From Cavia porcellus (lineage: Eukaryota > Chordata > Mammalia > Rodentia > Caviidae), in the NCBI RefSeq assembly GCF_034190915.1, contig NW_026947514.1, positions 2,687,701-2,751,700 of the forward strand: 64,000 bases of DNA. The letters are read 5' to 3'. Below are positions 23,006 to 33,147 of this stretch, one piece after another. The notes beneath the pieces were generated by a model. The model was not told where the DNA came from and did no database searches. It saw nothing but the letters and a program-made list of their open reading frames with translations. Position 1 is the first letter of the stretch. Each line of letters starts with the position of its first letter. A program made the position numbers and the translations under genes.

Positions 23006-24145
23006 TCACTGGGGCCTCTCTGCCACTGTTCCTGAAATCCTGGTGCTTTTCTCTTTCTTTAGAATGTACTGTAGTATTCTCTGTAGAGTTGGATTGGTGG
23101 TTGTGAATTCCCCTAGTTCCTCTTTATTTTGGAAGCATCTTGTTTCTCCATTAATTTCTAGGGATAGTTGTGCAGGATGCATCAATCTGGGCTGGAGGTT
23201 ATTTTCTTTCAAGGCTTGGATTATTTTGTCCCATGCTCTTCTCAATTTGATGCTGTGTGCTGAGGAGTCTGCCATAATTCTGATAGGTTTTCCCTTGTAA
23301 GTGATCTGTTTCTTGTCTCTGACAGCTTTCGATATTCTGTTCTTATATTGGATATCTGGGATCTTGATTATTGTATGCCTGGGTGTAGTTCTGTTTTGGT
23401 TGTAGGTGGCTGGAGTTCTGTATGCCTCATACATCTGAGTATCTTTTCCTTTTCCTATGTTTGGGAAGTTTTCCTTAATTATTTCTGTGAATAGCCTTTG
23501 TAGTTCCTTTGTTTGTAGCCCTGCTTCCTCATTCACATTCTTTATTCTTAAATTATAGATCCTTTTGTCATCTTCTAGCCTTTGTATTGTTACTGCTTGC
23601 TTCCTTGTTATTTTTAAGAAATTTTTCCTTTCATGTTCCCACATTGCAAACCTGTCCTCCAGTTTGGATAATCTATCCTTAGTTTCTTCCAAGCAGTTTT
23701 GCCAGCTTTCAATGGAGTTTTTAATTTCCTGGTAATCTCTTTGAACCTGCTTCATGTATTCTATGTTTTCTCTATTTTCTCCATCAAACAATTATACCTT
23801 TTTTTGTTCTTCCATTCTTCCATCTGTTTTTTCTTGGGAGGTGCTTAGCATTTCTTTAATTATTCTATTTATATCTCACTTTACTTGGTTAAATACTTCA
23901 CTTTAGAATTCATCTATGAGGTCCTGAAGATATCGCTTTATGTCTATTGGTGCCATGCCTGATATTGCATGTTTTCTGTCCTCATTCTCGTTTGCATTTA
24001 CCTTTCCTGGTTCAGTGTTCTCAGGCTGGGGACTGAGGACCCTTTCTTGTTGCCTCCTCTTCTCATATTTTTTGTTCCTTCCATACAGGTGTATATTGGA
24101 GGCCCAGTTTCTGTCTTTGTTGGTTACAGTTTGTCTGAAGTGCAC
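23006..24145 (-). pseudogene. ORF1 of HAL1-like copy B, nearly complete
   Basis: Family role: RNA-binding protein that coats L1-type RNA. An open 261-codon segment (23,006-23,791) has a heptad-like coiled coil (residues about 1-75), an RRM-like segment with YNLRIKNVNEE (about 80-135), and the C-terminal domain with KGKPIRIMADSSAHSIKLRR, HPAQLSLEINGETRCF and NPTLQRILQYIL. The N-terminal 80 codons lie at 23,903-24,145 (KRRQQERVLSPQPENTE). The 111 bases between them contain stops, so the copy is disabled but well preserved. Confidence 0.85.
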
Positions 24146-24828
24146 TGACTAGATGGTCCCACCCACTGCAGTGTACTAGGAGGTACAGACCCGGGCAGCC
24201 TATGCTGCGCCCGCCCCTCCAGGTCAACCTGCTGAAGGCTTCACTGCATTAGGCTGCACTGTCAGGTGTAGGGACTTAGTTTGGGCTATCCTATTGGGTC
24301 TCAGTCTGCAGCATCACCCAGATCAAGTGCTCCCCACCAGTCCCACTTGAGAAAGGAATATCTGACTGAAGGCACTGCAGCGCCTTGTTCTGGCGAGTCT
24401 GCCCGGTCCTAGAATGTCATCTGTTGGAGCCTCTTTGTCTATGGAAGAGCCTTTATTCCCCCCACTCGCCGCAGGCTGATGCAGGGCTCCCCGCCAGCTC
24501 TGCTCTCAATTTGGTTCACCGATTCCTGCTCTCAGAGCGTTCGCATCTCCAGAGAGTTGAAACCAGCGGGCTATCCTGGCTGTGCCAGTTTAAGTGCGGC
24601 AGCGGCAGTGAGTTCAAGCGGCAGCACCGAGACTGTAGCTGTTCCAATCGTAGCACCAGGACTGTATTTTTAATTGGTTTCTCTCAGCTTAGTTTGTTCC
24701 TGGGTCGGCAGGGTGTGCCTCCCCCTGTTTGGGATTCCCTGCTGTATTATTTTTGGAATCTAAGTTGACTATCTCAGGGAGCCTCTGTAGCCTGCTGTTA
24801 TCTGTCCACCATCTTTTTCTCTCTCCGG

Positions 24829-25636
24829 GCTGCTTTCTTACTGTGAGGCTGTGGCATGGGGTGGGGAAGTAGACACCCCCCCCAACACGCTGTGGCAAGG
24901 CTGGCACCAGGGATCGCTGCTGCTGCTGGCCTCAGCACCCAGCTGACACTGTGTTTATCTAGCTTCTCCTGACAGTCCCTTTCTGTGTGATCTTGGGTGA
25001 GGCCCACACCGGAGGGGTAGGTGTCATGCTCCATGCCTTGAGGTGTTTCTCCACGAGTCCTTTGGAATTCTGTGTGGGACATTGGTCTCTGCGTCCCCAT
25101 CAGTATTCATCCAATCACTGATTTACATCAGTGTGGACATTTCTTTCCCACTTGGGTTACAGCCCAGTGGTCTGTTATTATTATTTTTTGTTGTTGTACA
25201 TATTGTCCTAGCTTTGGCTTCATGGAACTTACTCTGTGGTCCCTGTGTCACTGCTGTGGATTCTTTTGATGTCCTGTTTTAGTCCTGATGTTCTGGAATG
25301 TTTTATAACCTACTGAGGTGAGCCAGTGCTCAGCTCTGTGCCTCTCTACACCTTGGGCCTGAGCTTGCCCTTGGCTCATAGATGTCTTTTCTCTGCTGTG
25401 TCCTCACAGGACAAGGAGCTCTCTGGAGTCTCTTCCATAAGGGCCCCAGTCCTCTTTATGAGGGATGTGTGCTCATAATCTGATCACTTTCAAAGCCCCT
25501 GCTCTCACCTCCTCAAAGGTTAGCATTTCAACAGAAACTCTGGTGGGATACAAATGTTTAGATGAGACTATTTCACCCCTGGGTTCCCAAGATTCATTTC
25601 CTTCTCCCCACAAAGTACATTAACTCCATCCTATAT
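24829..25636. other. Unassigned interval with possible old repeat
   Basis: No gene recognised. The text around 25,140-25,280 (TTGTTGTTGTACATATTGTC, TAGCTTTGGCTTCATGG) resembles an ancient mammalian repeat I cannot name with confidence. Confidence 0.4.
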
Positions 25637-26105
25637 TAGCTTTCTTATTGTTAGGACACAATACCTGATTCCCACAAGTTAACACAGAGAAGGTTTAATT
25701 AGGCTCATAGTTTAGGGGATTCAGTCCATACTCAGCAGGCTCCAAGACAGCATCAGAAGGGAAGGGCGTGATGGAGCAAAGATGGTAGTTCATAGTGGGC
25801 GGGAACAAAGCAGGCCAACAGTGTCAGGGCCAGGGACGAGGCAGAGTAGCCCAGGTCTCGCCTCCATGATACCCCGATATACAGTTTGCTAGGTAATAGC
25901 TCCAAGCTATTAACATGTTTTCTTTCTTTTTTGGTAGCAGGGATTAAACTCACGATCTTCTGCCTACCAGACAAGCGCTTGAGCCACAGAGCTAAATCCC
26001 TAGCTACTAACTTGTTCTGGAATCAATTCAAAAGCCTGATGCTCAAAGCTTCCTGTAAATATCACACTAATGAATGTGGGTGAGACCCAAGTTATGAGCC
26101 ATCCT
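25637..26105 (-). mobile_element. MaLR-type LTR with nested ID SINE
   Basis: Plus-strand text runs from CTTATTGTTAGGACACAATA through AAGGTTTAATTAGGCTCATAG, then GGGCGTGATGGAGCAAAG. This is the antisense layout of a rodent MaLR LTR, whose sense end carries ...AATTAAACC... About 70 bases after the LTR's middle, an ID SINE interrupts it at 25,925-26,008. No internal retroviral region is attached, so it is a solitary LTR. Confidence 0.6.
25925..26008 (-). mobile_element. ID SINE
   Basis: GGTAGCAGGGATTAAACTCA, then AAGCGCTTGAGCCACAGAGC and TAAATCCCTAGC, the reverse complement of a diverged ID SINE. It sits inside the LTR. Confidence 0.85.
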
Positions 26106-28635
26106 GAAGCCACTGCTCACCATGTGTGCAGTTCAGCAGCTCGTGCTCAGCACAGCAGTGGGCTGGCCTGGCTCAGACAACTCTGTCCAGAAGGGAGTGA
26201 CAGGTGCAAGTCCCAAGCCCTCCAGGATAAATTTTGTTAGCTTTAAGTCCTGCGACTGCTCCTCTCTGGCCGGAGCCCTGCCCTCCAGGCCCACTGGGAC
26301 AGAGACTTCTGGACATGCAGGGTGGGGCCTCAGGGTGCTGGTCAGAGATGAGGACCCCATTTCTGCAGCCATGCCAGGCAGGGCTGGGCCCTGAAACTCC
26401 TCCTGGGCCTTCCTGGTGGTGGTTTCCTGCTGAGGTCTCCATGGTGGCTTTGTCCCAGGTCACGGTCCTGACAAGAGGCCCTATCAGACTGGACCATGGT
26501 CCCCGTGTCTCCAGTGGGAACTCCACGGCTGGGGCTGACCATGGTGGCCACACACTCACAGGGGTTTTGTGCTCAGAGGGCAGTAGGAGGCACAGCGCTG
26601 AGTCCAGAGTGGCATCTGTCCATTGTCCTGAACAGCAGACAGGTTTCTGCTTCTGGTCAGATGGCCAGGCACGCTTGATCAGATGGTCCCTAGGCCACAT
26701 CTGCCCTGTGCTCCTCTGAAAAGCTTGCCACCCTTCACAGCATGGATGGGGCTGAGCATTTTCCCCACTTTGTTCTGCTTCCATTCTGATGAGCACATTT
26801 CCTAAGAAGTAATAAAGTGAAGCCAGGATGCCCCGTGGACACTGCACTCATAACCTGACCCCGTCAAGTGTCCAGTTCCACCACCTGCAAACTCCACCTT
26901 TCGCGAGATTCTGGGTCACAGCTGTGACTCAACTGCAGACTCCCACGGGGAGGCAAGCGCAGCCTTTCCTCCGGATGCTGCAGTGCTGCCTGAGGTCTCC
27001 TCAGGACGGCCTCAGCTGTCTGCATGGCACCGACGCCTGTCTGGGGTCCCCGGGGGTATGCTGAGGAGATGGTGCTCACTCCACGGCTCTGGCGCTTCCT
27101 TCCTGGGCCCTCACAGCATCAGCCTTAGGTGATTTATTTACGGCAACGTGGCTTTTCCTGGCGCACAGTGACTTCCAGTTCCAGAGCCGTGTCCGTACTT
27201 GGGTATTGCTGTCATGACACCAACTTCTTAGCATCAGTTTCCCCTAATACAGTTGTTCTGAGGGTCGTGCTTGCATCATGTGAGTTTGGAGCAACACAAT
27301 CATTCAGACTGTCCTTCCTTTGAGTTGCTGGTATTTTTGGTGTGTGTGTGGGGGGGCTGGTACACATTTTACTTTATATTTTTTTCTATCCACCTAGCAG
27401 GCCCAGGGGCTGCAGCTGGATAATCTAAGAGGCAGCCACAGCTGATCCACTGGGCGCCCACTCTGGCCCCTGGCCTGGCATTCCAAACTGGGCAGGGACT
27501 TCAAAGGGCTCAGAAAGTGGCTCCAGATTCTTGGGTGCTATATATAAAGTGAAAAGATGAATCATTGGGTGAAACTAGCACAAAGCTCGCAGGCAGAGCA
27601 GTGAAGCTGGAGGAGGAGCCCAGGAAAGCCATGTGTAAGACCCCCTGGGAAGGCACCGGAGGCTTTGCCACCCCAATCTGTGCACCGTGGGGTGCATGGT
27701 GACCCCTCTGAACTTCAGTCTCCTTCACGGTACAGAAGGACCCAATCTGGCATTACAGAAAGGCTCTGGGGATTGAGCAGGCCCCTGGCACTCTCTGGAG
27801 CAGCACGTCCCCAACGTCCCTAGTGGGGTCACGGCTAAGCCAGAGAGCTCTGGCCTCGGCCCCTCAGCTAGGGCAGCTCCACTCCTGTCCCTGAGGCATC
27901 GGCTCCCACTTGTGATGCTGGGGAGGGGACTTCCTGGCTGGCTGCCTCGGACCCCTCCGCCCCACACCTCCCCTCCATCATTTGCCCCTGCCATGATTGG
28001 ATCCCTACTAGGGGCCCCATTAGCAGCCGGTGTGGCCAGCAGATGTGGCACACAGGCAGGGCCTCTTACCACTGACAGAGGACGGCCAGCAGCCAGGAGC
28101 ACCTTGCATGCCAGGGTGTGTCCAGGCAGGCCCTTCTCGTGCCTCCTCCTCATCCCAGCCCTGTTGCCTCCCCTTGGCTGGTGCAGGCCTGATGAAGGCA
28201 GAGGTGACCTTGGAGGCCAGGGTCACCACCATTGTCCTCTCCAGATCTTCAGCTTTGGCTTCCGGCCACAACCCCTGCATCTATGCAACAGCAGTGCCCC
28301 ACCCACCTCCCTGCTCACTTCCGGCTGTCTCCTCACGGTGGCTGCTGACGTGGAGAATGCATGTGTGTGCTCTTTCCTCCTCCTCACCCTGCCCTCTCTC
28401 TGCTGCTTCCTTATCTCTGACAGCACAGGGCACCAGGGCACCTGCCTCCGCCAGCAGCTGTCCTCCCTGTGGGCAGTGACAGGTGGCATTGGTGAGAGGA
28501 CCTCGCCCCAGGTATGTGTGTAGCTGCAGGTGGCAGTGAGGGGCAGTCACGCAGGGCAGGTGGAGGCTGGGCTGAGGGTACAGCAGGGGCTGGGTCTGGC
28601 AGGGCACCAGCTGTTCCGTTGTCTGCTTAGAAGTT
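26106..28635. other. Unassigned GC-rich interval
   Basis: About 2.5 kb, GC-rich and free of recognisable SINE, L1 or LTR text. Long open frames exist on both strands (up to about 220 codons at 26,173-26,847 minus and 203 codons at 27,912-28,523 plus), but they overlap antisense frames and show no domain or conserved motif. I see no convincing exon. It is among the longest stretches without visible repeats. Confidence 0.4.
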
Positions 28636-28636
28636 G

Positions 28637-28802
28637 AACTATAATTCTAGTACTCTGGGAGGCTGAGGCAAGAAGATTCTGAGTTTGGGCACCTTCGTGA
28701 GACTTTGTCTCAAAATTTGAAAGAAATTTGAAAAAGGCTGTGAATGGAGCTCAATGCAAAGGCCTTGCATCCAATTCCCAGTACTGCAAAACAAAACTCA
28801 AC
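28637..28802 (+). mobile_element. B1-dID dimer SINE
   Basis: A plus-strand B1-like half (TCTAGTACTCTGGGAGGCTG, then TGAGACTTTGTCTCAAAA) is followed by an ID-like half (GGCCTTGCATCCAATTCCCA) and an A-rich end. It is the only plus-strand dimer in the window. Confidence 0.8.
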
Positions 28803-29218
28803 ACCGGGAAAGAAAGCCAGTTTTCTAAACTCCCTTCCTGCGTGCAGGTGAGAAGACAGATCTGGGCTGTCTGGGTCTCTGGTGTCGCTGCCCATCAGGC
28901 ACCGGGGGTTTGAGACCTGTCCCAGTCCCAGCTGTGAGTGATGCAGGCTTTGCTGGTTCCGGTCCTGCCTGGACAGCTGTCCTCCGCCCTGGCTCTCCTG
29001 TCTGCTCTGAGCACACCCTCCCCAGCGGTAGTGGAAATGTCCAGGTGTCGGCATGGGGCGTGAAGCCCCGCATTCGCCATGTGGTGTCAATGTGCCACCG
29101 AGCCTGAGTCCTAGGGCTGTCACGACCACGCAGGTGGTGTGGGGAGAGGCAAAGACAGAGACAAATAATGGAAGATTCAGTGCATTTGTGTCTTTTATTT
29201 TTAATACTATTTAACATT
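28803..29218. other. Unassigned interval
   Basis: No gene or repeat recognised. GC-rich, except for an AT-rich edge beside the ID SINE at 29,219. Confidence 0.4.
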
Positions 29219-29300
29219 TTTTTTTAGTACCAGGGATCGAACTCACGACCTCATGCATGCCAGGCAGGCGCTTGTTCAGCTGAGCTAAATCCCCAGCTAC
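29219..29300 (-). mobile_element. ID SINE
   Basis: T-run, AGTACCAGGGATCGAACTCA, CAGGCAGGCGCTTGTTCAGC, TGAGCTAAATCCCCAGC: the reverse complement of an ID SINE. Confidence 0.92.
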
Positions 29301-30386
29301 CGTTTAACTTTTAGTCATGACCATCCTTTTACAGATGATCTGTGAAATTCCCGAACATGTACCATTCGGCTCGTGGGAGTAGACAAGCCCGCTGCAGCAC
29401 AGGCAAAACCTCGACCCCCTCCGAGGCCTCGCAGGGGGCCGTGTGCCCCCAACTCTCCTCCTCAACATGGGTGGCTGCGCCCATGCTCCTTGTAGCCACT
29501 CTCAGGCCCCGTGTGGCCCTCGCTGGCCCTGCTCTTCTGTCTGCCCTCTGCCTGCAGCTCCTTCCCTGCCTCTTGCCCCCTCAGCATTTCTGGGGAGCAC
29601 TAGCCCGGGCCAGCGCTTTGCTGAGCTGGGGATGCAGATGTGGCCGCTGTCCCCTGGAGCCTGTGACCTCACAGGGCTGGGGCCCAGGAACCCAAGAAGC
29701 TGCAGACATGGTAGACAGGGCACAGGGCGGGGCACCTTTGACTGCTGCCAGGCAGCCCCTGCTGGGCTGGAGAGCCCATAGAAGCATCTGGATTGGACCA
29801 GGACTTCCTCAGGAACCCGGACAGTGCTCCTGGGGACCATGGGCCACCCTGGGACATGCACCTCAGTGCCCCAGGGGGGACTGCTTGGTGGCCTCTCTTC
29901 CCAGAGTGGCCGCATGATGGCTGGGTGACCCAGTGTGTGGCCATTACAGTGATGGGGAGCGCGTAGGGTACCCCATGTGTACCCCATGACACAGCCTTTG
30001 TGCTGCACCCTGCCACACCCCGACATGGCAAGTTACAGTGTGGCTTCTGAAGACAGAAGACCTGCCAGAGCTTGAACTCAGAGGGGTCAGCAGGTGGGAT
30101 GGCACGCAGGCCAGATAGGAAGCGGCATCGCAGTCGTGCAGACTCTGGTCCCGCCTTGCAGTGTCCCTGCTGACGTCGAATTAGTTGGTTAACACAAGCC
30201 ACAAATTTGCTGCCAGTGGCTTGCGAGAGTTGAGGGGTGGATACATTTTCTGGGACCTGCGACGCTAAAAGCAAAGCTGGGCCTTGATTGCCCTCTGGTG
30301 GTTAAAATCCACCACTGCACCGTCGATTGTGGCCTCTGGTGTCGCTGCTGCAGCCCACCTCCAGGAAGGCACAGAGCCTTTTTTCT
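29301..30386. other. Unassigned GC-rich interval
   Basis: About 1.1 kb with overlapping frames on both strands (191 codons plus at 29,342; 201 codons minus at 29,669). None resembles a known family. It holds a CTCF-like motif at 30,288. No repeats are visible. Confidence 0.4.
30288..30304 (-). promoter_or_regulatory. CTCF-like motif
   Basis: The plus strand reads TTGCCCTCTGGTGGTTA, so the minus strand carries CCACCAGAGGGCAA, close to the CTCF core CCACCAGGGGGCGC. It lies in non-repeat DNA. A stronger motif in the other orientation is at 55,811. Binding is not shown by sequence alone. Confidence 0.5.
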
Positions 30387-30533
30387 TCCTGAGTCAGCGT
30401 CTCGCTATGCAGTTTATGATGGCCTCCAATGCGCTTTGTAGCCCAGGCTGGCTTTGAACTTGCAGCAATCCTTCTGCCTCAGCCTCCCCAGTGCTGGGAT
30501 TACAGGCATGCACCACCACGCCTGGCTCCTGAG
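30387..30533 (-). mobile_element. B1 SINE
   Basis: CTATGCAGTTTATGATGGCC, GTAGCCCAGGCTGGCTTTGA and GTGCTGGGATTACAGGCATG, followed by CACCACCACGCCTGGCT: a minus-strand B1 with the internal duplication. Confidence 0.9.
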
Positions 30534-30559
30534 GCCTTATTAAATTGAATTAGTGCTCA

Positions 30560-30740
30560 TTTTTTTTCTCTTTTTCAGTACTGTGGATTGAACCCAGGGC
30601 CTTCACACTGAGCTACATCCCCAATCCTTTTTTATTCTGAGAAGGATTCTTGTGAAGTGACTGCATTGCCTAGGCTGGGCACCAACGTGTGATTCTCCAG
30701 CCTCATCCTCTGAGACTGCTGGGTTACAGGTGTGCCGGTT
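30560..30740 (-). mobile_element. B1-dID dimer SINE
   Basis: ID-like half first on the plus strand (GTGGATTGAACCCAGGGCCT, GAGCTACATCCCCAATCC), then a B1-like half (TGCCTAGGCTGGGC, CTGCTGGGTTACAGGTGTGC). Confidence 0.85.
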
Positions 30741-31185
30741 TTGGGTCTTTAAACCCAGCTATTGCCCTCCCAGCAGTTCTCGCAGCCTAGAAGCCGGTCT
30801 CCCGTGAGCTGAGGGCTGGAGTCTCTCTCCTGACATCATGGTTTTAGTCTGATCAGGATAGGTGTCCACGTCCCTCCTGCAGGCTGGTGGCAGTCACGTC
30901 CCGGTGGTGGAAAATGTGGGGATTTATTGTGCCTGGGCAGAGGGGGCCGCTCAGACGGCCTCCAGCCAGCTCTGCCCGGCTCTGGTGGTTTTAGGCTGGG
31001 TTCTGCTGTGTTTTCAGGCACACCGCGTGCAGTCTCTTTCTCCTCCCTTCTTGCTGGCTCCCTGCTCCTTCTTTACCTTCTTCCTCGCCTCCCTTTTTTT
31101 CCCTTCTTTTTTTATCAGGCTAATAAGTCGCCTCAGGAAATGAATTTGAAATTGTGTCCCTCTGTTCAAATTTCTAGAAATCTAG
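30741..31185. other. Unassigned interval
   Basis: GC-rich, then a pyrimidine-rich stretch (31,040-31,120) leading to the T-rich start of the next L1 derivative. No gene recognised. Confidence 0.4.
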
Positions 31186-32070
31186 TTTTTAAAGAATTTT
31201 ATTTTAAAGAGAATAAAACTAAACCAAATAAAACAGAATAAAGCCAATCAAAACAAAACAGTGAAACACGACTTCGAAACAAGATAATAGGAAGCCAAGA
31301 ACGGCTACCATAATATATCTTGTTATCTTCAAAATAATTGCCTATACCATCAGACACAACAAAATTAAAAAAAGAAAACCAAAGTGGAATAAAACCAAAC
31401 TGCACCAAACAATGAAAACAATACAGGACTTTAAAACAAGACAACAGGAAATCAACAGTCATTACCATAAAGCCTCTTGTCATCTTCAAATTAGCTGTCC
31501 GGACCATCAGGCACAGGCATGTAAAATTAACCAATGATACGAGAACTAAGTGGCCTCTTCAGTTGTCATCTTTTCAGAAGTTTCAGGTGTGTGGCTTCTA
31601 ATTTCTGTTATGTCTGTGTCTCCTGGATGTGTTCTGCGTGGGCTGGAGCTCTGAGATTGTATTTTGCCCCTTCGTCTTGACATTTTCCTGTGTTGGCCTG
31701 AATCAGCCCACTGCAGCACCCGGCTGCTTCCTGCATTGGCCGCCAGTCCCTCGGTGCCAGGGGTTGGACTGGGCACCTGGCTTCCTGGAGTGGTGCAGAG
31801 GTGCGGGGTGGCGGGGCCTCGGGCTGTGGCTCTTCCCCGGCCCATGCTGGGCTGCTGGCGCTTGGCCTCGGAGCATGTTACTTTTTTCTCTGTTGGTATT
31901 TGGTAGAACTTGCAGCAAAGCCGTCTCAGCCTGATTTTTTTTCTTTGTCAGCACATCTAGAACTACAAATTCAGTTTCTTCCGTATGATCCCAGGTCATG
32001 TGTTGGTTTCTGGAGTGTCTCGGCAGGTGGTGCTGTTCAGGGCTGGTCATGGCCTCTCTGTGGCCGAATC
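31186..32070 (-). mobile_element. Short HAL1-like derivative (5'UTR, ORF1 start, 3'UTR)
   Basis: Minus-strand order: GC-rich 5'UTR-like DNA (about 32,070-31,690), a 45-codon ORF1 start, then directly an A-rich 3'UTR with two clear ~150-base units starting near 31,230 and 31,390. Most of ORF1 and all of ORF2 are missing. The 3'UTR units match those of copies A and B and of 59,554-60,620. The 5' limit is a guess. Confidence 0.65.
31546..31683 (-). pseudogene. L1 ORF1 N-terminal stub
   Basis: A 45-codon open frame starts MSRRRGKIQSQSSSP and contains EIRSHTPETSEKM. It aligns with the ORF1 start of the plus-strand L1 at 33,148 (MTKQKGKMQS; SHTPEISEK). It ends at a stop just before the 3'UTR, so a full ORF1 was lost by internal deletion. 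No function is expected. Confidence 0.7.
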
Positions 32071-32199
32071 TCTTCCTGCAGGTCTGTGTGCTCGTTCCTC
32101 GCTGGCCGTGCTGTCGTCCGTGAGCCTGCAGTAAAAGCTTCTCTTCTACTTCTGATGTTACTCACTGTGTCTTCTGCCTTCTCTGTTTAATAGTCCTTC

Positions 32200-32410
32200 C
32201 TTTTTCCTTAGTCTGACCACTAGTAGTATGTCAGTTGCGTTGATCTTCTAAAACTAAAACGGCTGTTGATCTCACTGACGTTTCTCCATTTTTTCTGTTT
32301 CCAGTTTAATTGGTTTTTCTCTCATATTTATTTCTTCCTTATTGTTGTTTGCTTTGGCTTTTTTCTGCTTTTATCTTTGTAGTTTCCTCAGGTGAAACAT
32401 TAGATTATTG
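32200..32410 (-). mobile_element. Ancient L1 ORF2 remnant, left part
   Basis: Antisense L1 text between the endonuclease and reverse transcriptase domains (GTTGATCTTCTAAAAC, then TTTCCTCAGGTGAAACATTA). It breaks at 32,410 and resumes at about 39,016, so the plus-strand L1 inserted here. Confidence 0.65.
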
Positions 32411-33147
32411 GTCCTGCTGCCCTCGGACTCCCGGACCTCCACCGATGCACAGGGCCTGGCCAGGCCGCTTCTGCACCCCGCTGTCCCACCCTCGGGGACC
32501 CCCCACCTCCTGAACCTAGCATTGCTGTTGATTTTGGCTCCCACTCCTCCTCCCAAAACCTTGGACTGCAGTGGATTAACCGTGCTAGGATGATGGGAGA
32601 CTCAGTAACCCCTCATCCAAACAGAAGACCTCAGCAGGCTTCCATCAGTGTGGTGAGTTTGCCCATAAAATAGAGGTCTTCAGTGGTTAAACAGGAGCGA
32701 TAGAAAAGCTCCCTCTAGCTGTAGGGCCTTGGCAAGGACTCTGTATGAGTCCTTCCTCCAGTCAGAGAACATCAGGTAGGTTGAGGACAGTGTTCTTATT
32801 TTAAGAAAAAATAAAAGGGCTTAGGAGACACTCAGCGACACAGTAGGGTCCCACCCGAGACAAACACTATAGACAGGGACATGTGTGACCTGAAACAACC
32901 TGAAGACATAGTAACAGCAGGAACTAAGGGTTGACTTACATCAGTACTCCTAGGCTAGTCAGCTCAGGAAGAACATAGATCTCACCCAACAGGGCCAGCG
33001 GAGGAGTTCAGGTGACTGGCCCTCCTCTTCATTGTGGTGCCCAGCAACTGGACAAACATCAACCACACGGTACGACCCTAAGATACACACTACCAATAGC
33101 TGAGACTAGTGGGATTAAAAGACCAAATATTAGCCTGAAAGGTGAAA

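Larger units (their letters stand above)
21381..24828 (-). mobile_element. HAL1-like L1 derivative, copy B (no ORF2 body)
   Basis: Minus-strand order: 5' end with GATGGTGG (24,807-24,816), a GC-rich 5'UTR (24,150-24,800), ORF1 (24,145 down to 23,006), about 0.5 kb with ORF2-start-like text, and an A-rich 3'UTR (22,500 to 21,381). The 3'UTR-to-residual-ORF2 junction near 22,500-22,550 aligns with that of copy A near 16,715-16,760 (ACTATTAGCAATATCTCCTG versus ACTATTAACAATGTCTTCTG). Flanks GCTGCCATTT and GCTGCTTTCT are a weak duplication. About 3.4 kb long. Confidence 0.75.

Noticed and set aside
24145..24828. CpG island promoter of a host gene
   Set aside because: The GC-richer block coincides with the 5'UTR of HAL1-like copy B, and no host exon is seen downstream.
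26173..26847. 224-codon minus-strand open frame
   Set aside because: Overlaps long frames on the other strand, shows no domain or motif, and lies in GC-rich DNA where stops are rare.
27912..28523. 203-codon plus-strand open frame
   Set aside because: Low-complexity Pro/Leu/Ser composition and conflicting frames on both strands; no recognisable family.
29342..30274. 191-codon plus and 201-codon minus frames
   Set aside because: They overlap each other antisense; neither shows a known motif or exon-like borders.
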